NCBI RefSeq assembly: GCF_000169375.1
Contig: NZ_AAXY01000005.1
Location: 62,001-126,000 of the forward strand
Length of the DNA stretch: 64,000 nucleotides
Direction of reading: 5' to 3'
From: Marinobacter sp. ELB17
Lineage (GTDB): Bacteria > Pseudomonadota > Gammaproteobacteria > Pseudomonadales > Oleiphilaceae
Both the position numbers and the translations under genes were made by a program. The notes beneath the pieces are model-generated. The model saw only the letters and a program-made list of their open reading frames with translations. It was not told the DNA's origin and ran no database searches. The stretch's first letter is position 1. Every line of letters starts with the position of its first letter. Positions 26,986-36,739 of this stretch are shown piece after piece.

Positions 26986-27917
26986 GGCGTCCCCGACAGA
27001 TCTATGTACATTCCGTCCCAGGCCACCTCGATTCCGTGCTGCGCCAGCTGCGCTCGCTCGGCGGAGTCCTCGTTCAGAATCGGATTGGTGTTGTTGATGT
27101 GTATCAAAATCTTGCGCCTGGCCATCATAGTGTCCAGCACTTCCATCATGCCACCAGGGCCACTCTGGGCCAGATGGCCCATGTCCTGACCGGTTTTGGT
27201 ACCGACTTGCTGGCGAATCATTTCGTCGTCATGCCATACCGTGCCATCGACCATCAATACATCGGCCTGACGCATCCATTGAAGTATGTGCTCGTCAGGC
27301 TTGCCCAGCCCCGGTGCGTAAAGCACGGCAGCACCCGTGCGTGTATCCTCAATAAACACGCCAATATTGTCACCGGGGTGCGGCTGGTCGCGGCGTGGCG
27401 AATACGGTGGCGCGTTGCTCAGCAACGGAATAGCGGTCAGTTTCAGATTCGGCGCACAGGGAATAACAAAGGCTTCGGCCGCGCCGTCACCAAGGGCAAT
27501 TTCTTGCCAGCGTAACCCGCCGTTCCAATGTTCCAACATCGGGAACAGAGGAAAACCAGAGCTAAGGTCTTCGTGCACCTGTGCGGTACACCAGATGTCC
27601 AGCGGTAAACCTTCGCGCAGGGTCAGCAGGCCGGTTGTGTGGTCCACCTGGCTGTCGATCAAAAGGACGGCTGCAATACCGGTGTCGCGCAGCGCACGCG
27701 CCGGCTGCATGGCAGGAAACGATGCCAGCTGGGCACGAATATCGGGGGAGGCGTTAAAGAGAACCCAGCGTTCGCCGTCTTCACTAACCGCGATGGATGA
27801 CTGGGTGCGTGCGTGGGCGTTAACAGTGCCTTTTCGCAAACCGTCGCAATTCGCACAATTGCAGTTCCACTGGGGGAAACCGCCGCCTGCCGCTGAACCA
27901 AGAACCTGAATATACAT
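26982..27917 (-). CDS. pqqB: PQQ biosynthesis metallo-hydrolase-fold protein PqqB
   Basis: 311 residues of the metallo-beta-lactamase fold. It starts [19 protein letters not shown], with a Cys-rich zinc site (CNCANCDG), the [11 protein letters not shown] motif in place of HxHxDH, and [13 protein letters not shown]. PqqB hydroxylates the diamino-acid intermediate released after PqqE and peptide cleavage. It lies 56 bp after pqqA and is translationally coupled to pqqC. Confidence 0.95.
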   Translation of the reverse strand: MYIQVLGSAAGGGFPQWNCNCANCDGLRKGTVNAHARTQSSIAVSEDGERWVLFNASPDIRAQLASFPAMQPARALRDTGIAAVLLIDSQVDHTTGLLTLREGLPLDIWCTAQVHEDLSSGFPLFPMLEHWNGGLRWQEIALGDGAAEAFVIPCAPNLKLTAIPLLSNAPPYSPRRDQPHPGDNIGVFIEDTRTGAAVLYAPGLGKPDEHILQWMRQADVLMVDGTVWHDDEMIRQQVGTKTGQDMGHLAQSGPGGMMEVLDTMMARRKILIHINNTNPILNEDSAERAQLAQHGIEVAWDGMYIDLSGTP

Positions 27918-27973
27918 AAGCAGAAGCTCCGGAAGTAAAACAGCCAGCGCCGAGGCGCTGGCTACTTCAGACT

Positions 27974-28045
27974 TCAGCGGTTGGCGAAGTACATAGTGAC
28001 TTCGAAACCGATACGCAGATCTTCATAAGCTGGCTTTGTCCACAT
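27974..28045 (-). CDS. pqqA: PQQ precursor peptide PqqA
   Basis: 23 codons from the ATG at 28045, product starting [15 protein letters not shown] and ending MYFANR. The invariant Glu15 and Tyr19 (E-x3-Y) that become PQQ are present in FEVTMY. AGAGG lies ~8 bp upstream. It is the first gene of pqqABCDE and is too short for ordinary gene finding. Confidence 0.95.
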   Translation of the reverse strand: MWTKPAYEDLRIGFEVTMYFANR

Positions 28046-28240
28046 AATGCATACCTCTTTTATAGTGATTGTTTGCGCATCAAGGGAATATCGGCGCTTT
28101 CACCTCTTCCCTGAAACCCATCGTAAAGGTAGCAGCAAATGACCAATATGGTACTTTCGCACTGTTTTTGGCGCGCCTTAAGTTGCAACTGCATTGTCCT
28201 GAAAACATAGACGCCTAAGAATGCACCGCGGCAAAAACCA

Positions 28241-28267
28241 AAAAAGGCCCGCGGGGGGCCAAAAAAA
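28241..28267 (-). terminator. Second minus-strand terminator hairpin after exaC
   Basis: GGCCCGCGGGGGGCC hairpin with A-runs on the left and right in plus orientation, so a T-run follows on either strand. It lies between exaC and the pqqA promoter region. Confidence 0.7.
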
Positions 28268-28300
28268 GAACGGCACATAACGGCCCTTCAAAAGGAAAAG

Positions 28301-28318
28301 CCCCGGCGAAAGCCGGGG
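28301..28318 (-). terminator. Terminator hairpin after exaC
   Basis: CCCCGGC-GAAA-GCCGGGG perfect 7-bp stem with tetraloop, followed on the minus strand by CTTTTCCTTTT. It ends exaC transcription, 33 bp after the stop. Between it and pqqA (28046-28240) only the pqqA promoter region is expected; no clear boxes were found. Confidence 0.8.
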
Positions 28319-28350
28319 GAAATTCGCACATCCAGCGCGCAAGCCTGTGT

Positions 28351-29871
28351 TTAGAAAAAGCCCAACGGATTTATGTCGTAGCTGGTCAACATGCACTTGG
28401 TCTGCTGGTAATGATCCAACGCCAATTTATGGGTTTCACGTCCGATACCGGACTTCTTATATCCACCAAAAGCGGCATGGGCGGGATACGCGTGGAAGCA
28501 GTTCATCCATACCCGGCCCGCCTTAATGTTGCGACCCATGCGGTAAGCTACGTGGGTATCGCGGGACCAGACACCTGCGCCCAAGCCAAACTCGGTATCG
28601 TTGGCGATGGCCAGCGCTTCTTCCTCGGTTTTGAAGGTGGTTACCCCCACAACCGGGCCGAAGATCTCTTCCTGGAACACCCGCATCTTGTTGTCGCCCT
28701 TAAACAGCGTGGGCTGGATGTAGAAGCCGTTAGCAAACTCACCTTCCAGATGCTCGCGGCCGCCGCCGGTGAGCACTTCAGCGCCTTCCTGCTTGCCAAT
28801 CTCAAGATAAGACAGAATCTTGTCGAATTGTTCTTTGCTGGCCTGGGCGCCTACCTGCACGTCGGTATCCAACGGGTTACCGCGCTTGATTGCTTTGGTA
28901 CGGGCAATCACTTTTTCCATAAACTCGTCGTACATGTCTTCCTGCACCAAGGCGCGGGACGGACAGGTACACACTTCACCCTGGTTAAAGAACGCAAGAA
29001 CCAAGCCTTCAATACACTTGTCGATGAATGCAGGCTCGGCTTTCATCACATCTGCGAAATAAATGTTTGGCGATTTGCCACCCAGTTCCACGGTGGACGG
29101 AATAAGGTTTTCAGCGGCGCATTTCAAAACGTGCGTGCCTACCGGTGTAGAGCCGGTAAAGGCGATTTTAGCAATGCGCTTGCTGGTCGCCAGTGCCTGG
29201 CCGGCTTCAATACCGTAACCGTTGACCACGTTAAGCACACCCGGCGGAAGCAGGTCACCAATCAGTTCCATCAGTATCAGTATACTCGCGGGCGTTTGCT
29301 CGGCCGGTTTTAATACGGTGCAGTTGCCGGCCGCCAGGCAGGGGCCCAGCTTCCAGGCCGCCATTAGAATCGGGAAGTTCCAGGGAATGATTTGCCCCAC
29401 CACACCCAAAGGCTCGTGGAAGTGATAAGCCACGGTGTTGTGGTCGATTTCACCCATATGGCCTTCCTGGGCCCGAATACAGCCGGCAAAATAGCGGAAA
29501 TGGTCAGCGGCCAGTGGGATGTCAGCGTTCAGGGTTTCACGAACGGCTTTGCCGTTGTCCCAGGTTTCTGCAACCGCCAGCAATTCCAGGTTTTCTTCTA
29601 TGCGGTCCGCTATTTTCAACAGGATACGGGAGCGTTCCTGCACCGACGTTTGTCCCCAAGCCGGCGCCGCTTTGTGCGCAGCATCTAGTGCCAGCTCGAT
29701 GTCTTCGGCTGTGGAACGGGGAATCTCACAAATCACATTACCGGTAATCGGCGTGATATTGTCAAAATACTGCCCTTTTACCGGGGCAACCCACTCGCCG
29801 CCAATGTAGTTTTCATAACGCGCTTTGAAAGAAACGACAGAGCCTTCCTTTCCTGGTTGTGCATAGATCAT
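28351..29871 (-). CDS. exaC: NAD-dependent aldehyde dehydrogenase ExaC
   Basis: 506 residues from the ATG at 29871 ([12 protein letters not shown]), preferred over 29925 because ExaC proteins begin there and AGAGG precedes it. ALDH features are [21 protein letters not shown], catalytic Glu in [13 protein letters not shown], and catalytic Cys in [13 protein letters not shown]. It oxidises the aldehyde made by the quinoprotein dehydrogenase to the acid in the cytoplasm. It has its own terminators. A shared TAGTACTA-like site lies ~115 bp upstream. Confidence 0.92.
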   Translation of the reverse strand: MIYAQPGKEGSVVSFKARYENYIGGEWVAPVKGQYFDNITPITGNVICEIPRSTAEDIELALDAAHKAAPAWGQTSVQERSRILLKIADRIEENLELLAVAETWDNGKAVRETLNADIPLAADHFRYFAGCIRAQEGHMGEIDHNTVAYHFHEPLGVVGQIIPWNFPILMAAWKLGPCLAAGNCTVLKPAEQTPASILILMELIGDLLPPGVLNVVNGYGIEAGQALATSKRIAKIAFTGSTPVGTHVLKCAAENLIPSTVELGGKSPNIYFADVMKAEPAFIDKCIEGLVLAFFNQGEVCTCPSRALVQEDMYDEFMEKVIARTKAIKRGNPLDTDVQVGAQASKEQFDKILSYLEIGKQEGAEVLTGGGREHLEGEFANGFYIQPTLFKGDNKMRVFQEEIFGPVVGVTTFKTEEEALAIANDTEFGLGAGVWSRDTHVAYRMGRNIKAGRVWMNCFHAYPAHAAFGGYKKSGIGRETHKLALDHYQQTKCMLTSYDINPLGFF

Positions 29872-29986
29872 GGTTTCGACCTCTTTTTGTGTTTGTTGCT
29901 CGCCAACGTGGGCTTTCGTATTCACCCACTCAATGTAGATACTAAACCTTTATCATTGAATGATGCGATAGGGGTGAAAAACTCAT

Positions 29987-29999
29987 CCCTTAGTACTAG
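29987..29999. promoter_or_regulatory. Candidate ExaE/ErbR-type site upstream of exaC
   Basis: CCCTTAGTACTAG contains TAGTACTA, a palindrome. A close copy, CCTTTAGTACTGG, precedes the plus-strand PQQ ABC operon (33733). Weaker GTACTA-containing sites precede the dehydrogenase (31965-31980) and the cytochrome (33636-33651). Binding is inferred only. Confidence 0.35.
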
Positions 30000-30063
30000 T
30001 CGGCGCCAGCCGGCTGATCATTAAGTCCAGCCCCCTGGCGCCTGCTTTCATCGCATTCAGGAA

Positions 30064-31839
30064 TCACTTGCTGGCAACACGATCCTTCGGCAGTTTGAAG
30101 GTCCAGACCATCCCGCCCTGGTTGAAGTCTTTGATTACTTTAGCCACCTCACCACCCCAAAGCGGAACGGCGCCACCCCAGCCCGACGCGACCGAAACGA
30201 ACTGCTCGCCGTCCATGGTCCAGGTCACCGGGGTGCCTACCACGCCTGAGCCGGTGTTGAATTTATAGAGTTCTTCGCCGGTTTTAGCATCAAATGCTTT
30301 CAGGAAGCCTTCCGGAGTGCCAGTGAACACCAGGTTGCCAGCGGTGGCCATTACCCCGCCCCACAAAGGTGCCGGGTTTTCATAACGCCACACTTCCTCG
30401 CCGGTTTTCGGATCCATAGCCCGCAAAACGCCAATGTAATCGTCATTTGTTGGTTTGATGGTAAAACCTGCGCCCAGATACGCTCCGCCTCTTTTGTAGG
30501 ATACGGGCTCGTTCCAAATGTCCATAGACCACTCATTGGAGGGCACGTAGAACAGGCCTGTGTCTTGGCTGAACGCCATAGGCATCCAGTTTTTACCACC
30601 AAGGAACGATGGCTGCGCCAACACTATTTCACCTTTCATCCCCTCGGCTGACGACGGATCACCCGGGCGTCCACCTTCGGCAAAAATCGGCCGACCGGTT
30701 TTTGGGTCAAGCCCGGTTGCCCAGGTAATTTTGTCTACAAACGGAAAGCCGCGAATGAAGTCGCCATTTTCACGGTTCAAAACATAGAAAAAGCCGTTGC
30801 GGTCAGCGGTAGCCGCGGCCATCACGGTTTTACCATTTTCTTCGTAGTTGAACGAAATCAGCTCGTTAACACCGTCATAATCCCAGCCGTCGTGGGGTGT
30901 GGTCTGGAAGTGCCATTTGATACTGCCGTCGTCTGGATCAATGGCAAGGCGAGAGGCCGAGAACAGGTTGTCTCCCGGGCGCAAATGCGAATTCCAAGGT
31001 GCCGGGTTGCCAGTACCAAAAAATAACGAATCGGTATCCGGGTCGTAAGTGCCGCCCAGCCACGTGGCCGCGCCGCCGTTCTTCCACATGTCTCCAGGCC
31101 AGGTTTTACCCGCTTCGCCGCCAGAAATACCGTTTTCAATGGCCTTACCATCTTTATAAACGTAGCCCATGTGGCCTTCTACCGTGGGCCTGGTCCAAAC
31201 CAGATCACCGGTTTCCGGATCGTAGGCTTCCACTTTACCCACTATGCCAAACTCACCACCAGACACCCCAGTAATCAGCTTACCTTTCACCACCAGAGGG
31301 GCTGCAGTAATGGCATAGCCGGCTTGGTAGTCTGCTACTTTTTTAATCCACACGGGTTTGCCGGTGTCTTTGTTCAGGGCCACCAGTTTGGCATCCAGGG
31401 TGCCGAAATAGACTTTGTCGCCGTACAAGGCAACGCCGCGGTTGACCACGTCGCAGCAAGGCATGATGCCATCCGGCAAGCGAGCATCGTATTGCCATAT
31501 TTCTTCGCCGGTTCTTGCGTCAATGGCGTATACCCTTGAATAAGAGGCGGTTACGTACATCACGCCGTCTTTAATCATTGGCTGGGATTCCTGGCCGCGC
31601 ATTTTTTCGCTGCCAAAAGAAAACGCCCACGCGGGCTGTAAATAGCGGATGTTTTCAGTGGTCAGATCTTCAATTGTGCTGAATCGTTGCCCTTGAGTAC
31701 CCATGCCATAGCTGACAATGTCTTCAGGCGTGTTGGCGTCATTAAGAATGTCTTCGTCGGTTACCGCCTGGGCCCCGCAGGAAACGGCCAAAGCCAGGGC
31801 ACTGACGGCAATGCGAATGCCGAATCTATTCGATCTCAT
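30064..31839 (-). CDS. PQQ-dependent alcohol dehydrogenase, PedH/XoxF-like metal site
   Basis: 591 residues with a signal peptide (cut near AQA, residue ~25) and an eight-bladed propeller with repeated tryptophan-docking blocks ([18 protein letters not shown]). Cys128-Cys129 (MPCCDV) form the vicinal disulfide over PQQ. Glu196 (SGGEFG), Asn278 (GTGNPAPWN) and Asp320 (DGWDYDG) bind the metal and act in catalysis. Asp322, two residues on, is the extra aspartate of lanthanide-dependent XoxF, ExaF and PedH; calcium enzymes such as ExaA have Ser or Ala there. It oxidises alcohols in the periplasm, giving electrons to the nearby c-type cytochrome. It occupies the exaA position of the locus. Confidence 0.93.
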   Translation of the reverse strand: MRSNRFGIRIAVSALALAVSCGAQAVTDEDILNDANTPEDIVSYGMGTQGQRFSTIEDLTTENIRYLQPAWAFSFGSEKMRGQESQPMIKDGVMYVTASYSRVYAIDARTGEEIWQYDARLPDGIMPCCDVVNRGVALYGDKVYFGTLDAKLVALNKDTGKPVWIKKVADYQAGYAITAAPLVVKGKLITGVSGGEFGIVGKVEAYDPETGDLVWTRPTVEGHMGYVYKDGKAIENGISGGEAGKTWPGDMWKNGGAATWLGGTYDPDTDSLFFGTGNPAPWNSHLRPGDNLFSASRLAIDPDDGSIKWHFQTTPHDGWDYDGVNELISFNYEENGKTVMAAATADRNGFFYVLNRENGDFIRGFPFVDKITWATGLDPKTGRPIFAEGGRPGDPSSAEGMKGEIVLAQPSFLGGKNWMPMAFSQDTGLFYVPSNEWSMDIWNEPVSYKRGGAYLGAGFTIKPTNDDYIGVLRAMDPKTGEEVWRYENPAPLWGGVMATAGNLVFTGTPEGFLKAFDAKTGEELYKFNTGSGVVGTPVTWTMDGEQFVSVASGWGGAVPLWGGEVAKVIKDFNQGGMVWTFKLPKDRVASK

Positions 31840-32048
31840 GGTTGCGCTCTCCGAGTTTCTTGTTGTCGGTTTTCGGTAAGCCGGGAAGTTTTCCCGCCTC
31901 TGTACAGATTCTTAGCTTTACCGGTGCAATCAACAATCAGTCCCCAGGCGTGGTTTTCTCATCACTTGGTCGTACTACCCACAAAGAACCCACGTCAAAG
32001 GCGTGGGTTTAAACCAAAATTGCGATAGCAAGCCACACGCAACGGGCG

Positions 32049-33005
32049 TTAGGGTTTGCCCTCAGCCTGCGCAATCGCCTCTTCGCTTAGGAACGCCCGA
32101 TAATACTGGGGCACGCTGTAGCGCAGGTTAGCGTCAGCAAACAGCCCTTCCAACCCCCCCGACTTAACGATGTTGCCAACAATCTCTTCAAGGGCATAAC
32201 CCAGCTGTCGGTGTGTGCTCTTGATGGCCATCCCCACATCCCAAACTTGCTTGCCAATACCGGGAAAAGCATTACCCGCCTGCCTGAACCCACTGTTTTC
32301 AGCTTTCGACAGCTCATGATCGATTTCAGCGCGCATGCCCATAACGGCGCTGACGTCGCCATTAAGCATGGCGTTGAATGCCTCATGAACGTTGGTGTAG
32401 TGGCGCACCTGGTCGCGCAGGCGGCCGTTCAGTCCGGAGGTCAGGTAGAAGGCCGGCAAGGTGTCGATTTCTACGCCAATCGGGTGGTACTGAAACATGG
32501 CGATGGTTTCCACCGAATCCATCTTTTGCGGGTTGTAGGCGATTTGCCAGGTTTCCTGCTGATAGGGACCAAACAGCACAACCTGCTCGTTCATGTACTC
32601 GCCAGTAGAATCCTGCATATAGGCGTATTGTTTGTCGTAAGGTACCCGCATCATCACGTCTGCCAAGCGTCGCTTGGCCAAATAGTGCCCTTTCCAGACG
32701 TTGTTGCGCAGGTCGTCCCCCAGGTTTTCATCCGGCACAATCCAGTGCACTCTGAATTCCACGCCCATAGCGGCAGCAATGCGTTTGCCCAGCTCCACAT
32801 CAATACCCTGGGGTTCGCTGTTCACCAGGTAAGAATAGGGTGGAAAATTCTGGTATACCCCCACTTTCAGATAACCGGACTCAATAATGATGTCGTAATT
32901 ACGCTCAGCGGGCCGGTTCAGCAGCATGTCGCCATCATCCACTTCCTGAGCCATACCCGTTTGAAAAACCAACATCATTACCAGACATCGTAACAGCGCC
33001 TTCAT
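32049..33005 (-). CDS. Quinoprotein-associated periplasmic binding protein (MxaJ/XoxJ-like)
   Basis: 318 residues from the ATG at 33005, where MKALLRCLVMMLVFQTGMAQ forms a signal peptide; the frame is open to 33083 but that part is not signal-like. It belongs to the family 3 solute-binding fold (GYLKVGVYQNFPPYSY, GIDVELGKRIAAAMGVEF), the branch found beside PQQ-dehydrogenases. Such proteins (MxaJ, XoxJ, Ped locus) aid dehydrogenase maturation or cytochrome docking rather than transport. It lies 78 bp downstream of the cytochrome gene and 209 bp before the dehydrogenase. Confidence 0.85.
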   Translation of the reverse strand: MKALLRCLVMMLVFQTGMAQEVDDGDMLLNRPAERNYDIIIESGYLKVGVYQNFPPYSYLVNSEPQGIDVELGKRIAAAMGVEFRVHWIVPDENLGDDLRNNVWKGHYLAKRRLADVMMRVPYDKQYAYMQDSTGEYMNEQVVLFGPYQQETWQIAYNPQKMDSVETIAMFQYHPIGVEIDTLPAFYLTSGLNGRLRDQVRHYTNVHEAFNAMLNGDVSAVMGMRAEIDHELSKAENSGFRQAGNAFPGIGKQVWDVGMAIKSTHRQLGYALEEIVGNIVKSGGLEGLFADANLRYSVPQYYRAFLSEEAIAQAEGKP

Positions 33006-33083
33006 TGATTTCTCTCCAACAGCGAAAGGCCGGCACGATGCCCAGCCCGGTAACGAACCGAAAATATCTTTGGCTAGCACCAT

Positions 33084-33512
33084 TCACTCAGGCTTTGGCA
33101 AGGATTCAACATAAGTTCTGATAGCCCAGATCGCATTCTGATCCAACGTTTTTTTCCACGACGGCATGCCCCGGTCTGTGCCATTCTGGACCCGGCCCAT
33201 ATAGTACTCGTCGTCCCATTCTTCGAGTTCGCGCAAATCTGGCGTTAGGCCCCCAGACATTGCCCGAATACCGTGGCAAGCAGCGCAGTTGCCGGCGTAG
33301 GCGCTTTCGCCAATCTGAACGGCCAAGGCGCTCGCATCACCGTGGGAACCGCCCTCACGGAACGGATTTTCAAACAGAATTTCAGCGCCCAATACCGGGA
33401 GGTCGCCGGTATCTACCGCTTGCGGGGTGACATTGCCGTGCGCGATGACCAAACCCGTTGCGCCCAACAAGGCCGCCATTGCCAGTGCTTTAAATGGAAA
33501 AGAGATTGCCAT
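33084..33512 (-). CDS. exaB: Cytochrome c-550 electron acceptor (ExaB/PedF-like)
   Basis: 142 residues with a signal peptide (residues ~1-25). It has a single heme-binding CAACH motif (NCAACHGIRAMSG) and an axial Met candidate in DRGMPSWKKTLDQNAIWAI. It matches the cytochrome c-550 PedF type next to quinoprotein ethanol dehydrogenases, where it takes electrons from the enzyme and passes them to the oxidase. It is first in a minus-strand unit with the binding protein, divergent from the PQQ ABC operon. Confidence 0.9.
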   Translation of the reverse strand: MAISFPFKALAMAALLGATGLVIAHGNVTPQAVDTGDLPVLGAEILFENPFREGGSHGDASALAVQIGESAYAGNCAACHGIRAMSGGLTPDLRELEEWDDEYYMGRVQNGTDRGMPSWKKTLDQNAIWAIRTYVESLPKPE

Positions 33513-33824
33513 GGTTGTTACCTCTGTTGATTCTCCGTGCTCTGGCTATTGGATTTGTAAGACGCCAGACACATCAGTCAGTGTAAGAAACTCGCCAGCA
33601 AATCCAAATGCCACTTTGGAGGTTTCGGCTTAGTTCCTTGGTAGTAGTACAGTCGGAGCTAAAACCAAAGCGCGAGGGGGCCAACGCAAGCCTTATCACC
33701 ATGCTAAACAGGCTGCCTGTGAGCGGAATAGTCCTTTAGTACTGGCAGTTTCCTACTTTCTGAATATTCCCGGGACTTTTCCCCTTTACTAAGCTGATCA
33801 CACAAGAAAAAGCCGGAGAGCCCC
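33513..33824. promoter_or_regulatory. Divergent control region of the PQQ locus
   Basis: 312 bp without genes between the cytochrome and the PQQ-associated substrate-binding protein. It contains two GTAC-centred motifs: CTTGGTAGTAGTAC near 33637 facing the cytochrome, and CCTTTAGTACTGG near 33733 facing the plus-strand operon. They resemble the site before exaC and are candidate targets of the LuxR-type regulator at 37.8 kb. No clear core promoter boxes could be assigned. Confidence 0.4.
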
Positions 33825-35000
33825 ATGTTTCGAACTGCATCCCTGATCGCCACGTTTCTGTTTATCACACTGGCTGCAATGCCTTCCGTTGCGGCAAGCA
33901 CGGTGGATGTAAAAGTCGGCTACGTGCAGTGGACACCAGACTCAGGCCCGGTGCTGTCAAACGTGCTTCCCGAGCCAGCGGATGCCGGCCTGCGCGGCGC
34001 CGAACTGGCTATGGCTGACAACAGCACCACCGGAAAATTCATCGGCCATCGCTATGAACTGACCCCCTACGTGGCTGATTCGGAACAGGCCGCCATTCTT
34101 GCGTTTGAAAATCTCCAGCAAGAAGGTGTGCAATTGTTTGTGGTCAGCGCGCCGGCCACCACACTGGCCGCCATTATGGACAAAGCCACGGCCGACACGC
34201 TGGTATTCAATGCAGGGGCTGCAGACGACGCACTGCGCACCCGCGAGTGCCACAACAACCTGCTGCACACCATCCCCAGTTACGCCATGCTCACTGATGC
34301 CCTTAGCCAGTGGCTGCAGCTACGACGCTGGAACGAGGTGTTTCTAATCACAGGCCCGACCGAAGCCGATGTGGCCTGGGCCGATGCCTTTCGCCGCTCA
34401 GCCAAGCGCTTTGGAGTGAAAATCATTGAAGACAGGCCTTGGACCTTTGATGCCGATTTGCGCCGCACGGCCTCCAAGGAGTTGCCATTATTCACTCAAG
34501 CCAAAGATTACGATGCGGTGGTGGTGGCCGACGTGCGCGGTGATTTTGGCGAGTACGTGCCGTTTAACACATGGCTGCCACGGCCGGTGGTAGGCACGCA
34601 GGGCATGTCACCCGTAGCCTGGCACCGGGTAGTAGAAAGCTGGGGCGCAGCGCAATTGCAGAGCCGTTTCAATGACTTGGCTGGCCGCGATATGAACAGC
34701 GCAGATTATGCCGCTTGGGCCGCCGTGCGCTCTATAGGCACCGCTGTCACACAGATTGGTAGCGCCGATCCCCGCAGCGTTCGCCAGCTTGTCTTCAGTG
34801 ACCGTTTTCAATTGGCGGCTTTTAAGGGCCGGAAGCTGACTTATCGCCTGTGGAATGGCCAACTGCGCCAGCCTATTCCGCTGGTGCACCCAAGGGGGCT
34901 GGTGGCAACGGCACCGTTTGAAGGCTTTATTCATCCGCTTACGGAAATGGATACCCTCGGTTTTGATGAGCCGGAAAGCACGTGTCGTATTAACGGCTGA
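33825..35000 (+). CDS. PQQ-locus ABC substrate-binding protein
   Basis: 391 residues with a signal peptide (cut after VAA, residue ~24). It has the branched-chain amino-acid-type periplasmic fold (VKVGYVQWTPDSGPVL, GLRGAELAMADNS) in the narrow branch found only beside PQQ-alcohol dehydrogenases. CRING at the very end and CHNNLLHTIPS in the middle keep two cysteines. It is first of four tightly spaced plus-strand genes. The exported or sensed compound is unknown; the P. putida homologues form the pedABC efflux-type system. Confidence 0.85.
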   Translation: MFRTASLIATFLFITLAAMPSVAASTVDVKVGYVQWTPDSGPVLSNVLPEPADAGLRGAELAMADNSTTGKFIGHRYELTPYVADSEQAAILAFENLQQEGVQLFVVSAPATTLAAIMDKATADTLVFNAGAADDALRTRECHNNLLHTIPSYAMLTDALSQWLQLRRWNEVFLITGPTEADVAWADAFRRSAKRFGVKIIEDRPWTFDADLRRTASKELPLFTQAKDYDAVVVADVRGDFGEYVPFNTWLPRPVVGTQGMSPVAWHRVVESWGAAQLQSRFNDLAGRDMNSADYAAWAAVRSIGTAVTQIGSADPRSVRQLVFSDRFQLAAFKGRKLTYRLWNGQLRQPIPLVHPRGLVATAPFEGFIHPLTEMDTLGFDEPESTCRING

Positions 35001-35042
35001 TCGCCTGAGCGCTCGCCATTCAGAATAACAAGGAGCTTCTCG

Positions 35043-36017
35043 ATGAAATTGCTGCTCAGAAAAACCGCTTTTGCCGCCCTGATCGGATTGTCCGCGCCTG
35101 CGATGGCAAGCGTGGCTTATGTGTCCAATGAAAAGGACAACACACTGTCTGTTATTGACACAGAAACAATGGAAGTTATTGAAACCATAAACGTTGGCGC
35201 GCGGCCGCGGGGCATTTTATTGTCCAAAGACTTCACCAAACTGTACATCTGTGCCAGCGACGACGATACCGTTCAGGTGCTGGACCTTGCGACCCGCAAA
35301 ATCATCGACACCCTGCCCTCGGGTGAAGATCCGGAGCAGTTCGCGCTGCACCCTAACAACAAGCATCTGTATATCGCCAACGAAGACGACGCCATTGTGA
35401 CCGTGGTGGACGTAACCACCAAAGTGGTTCTGGCCCAGATAGAGGTAGGCATTGAACCCGAAGGCATGGCCGTAAGCCCGGACGGAAAATGGGCGGTGAA
35501 CACCTCAGAAACCACCAGCATGCTGCACTGGATCAACACCAAAACGTTTAAAATCGAGAAGAACATTGTGGTTGGCCAGCGCCCGCGCCACGTGGAATTC
35601 AGCAAAGACAGTAAGGTCGCCTGGGCCTCCGCCGAAATCGGCGGCACCGTGCACATTATTGATGTGGAAAAACTCGAGCAAATTCATGAAATGTCGTTCA
35701 AAGTGCCCGGCGTAAATCAAGACCGGGTGCAACCCGTGGGAATTGAGCTAACCTCTAATGGCAAATACGCTTTTGTCGCCCTGGGTCCCTCTAATCACGT
35801 GGCTGTGGTAGATGCCAAAACTTACGAGGTTCTGGATTATCTGCTGGTCGGCAGTCGAGTGTGGCAACTGGATTTAAACAAAGACGAAACCCAGCTTTAC
35901 ACCACCAACGGTGTGTCCGGCGATGTGTCGGTTATTGATCTGGAGGATATGAAAGTCATTAAATCCATCAAGGTAGGCCGCTACCCCTGGGGTGTGGTTA
36001 TCGACCCGAACTCATGA
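35043..36017 (+). CDS. PQQ-catabolism-associated beta-propeller protein
   Basis: 324 residues with a signal peptide (residues ~1-22). Seven or so YVTN-type repeats have the pattern VSVIDxxTxxVxxTIxVGxxPxGI (e.g. NTLSVIDTETMEVIETINVG, VSVIDLEDMKVIKSIKVG). It matches the beta-propeller that accompanies PQQ ABC systems. A periplasmic docking or sensing role is possible. It starts 42 bp after the binding protein with AAGGAG upstream, and its stop overlaps the ATPase start. Confidence 0.88.
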   Translation: MKLLLRKTAFAALIGLSAPAMASVAYVSNEKDNTLSVIDTETMEVIETINVGARPRGILLSKDFTKLYICASDDDTVQVLDLATRKIIDTLPSGEDPEQFALHPNNKHLYIANEDDAIVTVVDVTTKVVLAQIEVGIEPEGMAVSPDGKWAVNTSETTSMLHWINTKTFKIEKNIVVGQRPRHVEFSKDSKVAWASAEIGGTVHIIDVEKLEQIHEMSFKVPGVNQDRVQPVGIELTSNGKYAFVALGPSNHVAVVDAKTYEVLDYLLVGSRVWQLDLNKDETQLYTTNGVSGDVSVIDLEDMKVIKSIKVGRYPWGVVIDPNS

Positions 36018-36739
36018 CACTGGCAGCGCGGAATATCGGTTTTTGCTACGGCAGCAAACCGGTACTGACCGACATCAGCTTTGCCCTCGACAGCGGGTGT
36101 TTCCACGCCCTGCTGGGCCCCAACGGAGCTGGCAAGTCGACCCTTTTTGGCTTGTTGACCCGGCTGTTGGCGTTGCAGCAGGGTGGCATCCTGTTCGCCG
36201 GACAGTCTCTGAAAAAACACCCCGCCGAGGCGATGCGCCAGATTGGCGTGGTGTTTCAGCAAAACGCGCTGGATCTCGATTTAACAGTACGCCAGAACTT
36301 GATGTATCACAGCGCGCTGCATGGGCTTTCGCGCAAACAGGCGCGGCTGCGGGGCGACCAGGAACTGGAACGCTTCGGTTTGCTGGACAGGGCCAACGAT
36401 CCCGTAAGGGCACTGAATGGGGGCCATAGGCGACGGGTAGAAATTGCCCGCGCTTTGCTGCATCAACCAACACTGCTACTTTTAGATGAACCCACCGCGG
36501 GGCTGGACATCGCTAGCCGCAAGGCGCTAAACGACCACGTTCGCCAACTGTGCGCAGACGATAACCTGACGGTACTCTGGGCCACCCACCTGATTGAAGA
36601 GGTTGCCGCACAAGACCGGGTGTTGATTTTACACCAGGGAAGGCTGTTAGCAGATGGCCCCGGGCAAGAATTGTGCAGTCGGGCCGGCACCACTACCCTG
36701 GCTGAAACCTTTGAATTGCTCACCGGAGTTGGCTCATGA
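36014..36739 (+). CDS. PQQ-locus ABC transporter ATP-binding protein
   Basis: 241 residues. Walker A is GPNGAGKST, the Q-loop VVFQQNALDLDLTVRQN, Walker B LLLLDEPTAGLD and the switch His in LWATHLIEE. The signature motif reads LNGGHRRRVEIARAL instead of LSGGQ; this variant is typical of the ATPase found in PQQ-alcohol clusters. It overlaps the propeller gene and the permease gene by four bases each, so the three are coupled. Together with the permease it forms an exporter of the ABC-2 type. Confidence 0.92.
   Translation: MTLAARNIGFCYGSKPVLTDISFALDSGCFHALLGPNGAGKSTLFGLLTRLLALQQGGILFAGQSLKKHPAEAMRQIGVVFQQNALDLDLTVRQNLMYHSALHGLSRKQARLRGDQELERFGLLDRANDPVRALNGGHRRRVEIARALLHQPTLLLLDEPTAGLDIASRKALNDHVRQLCADDNLTVLWATHLIEEVAAQDRVLILHQGRLLADGPGQELCSRAGTTTLAETFELLTGVGS

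Noticed and set aside
28411..29313. Open frame of 300 codons on the plus strand
   Set aside because: It is fully antisense to exaC, has no ribosome site or family features, and is explained by the GC-rich codon use of the real gene.
32211..32993. Open frame of 260 codons on the plus strand
   Set aside because: Antisense to the XoxJ-like binding protein gene; no domain features.
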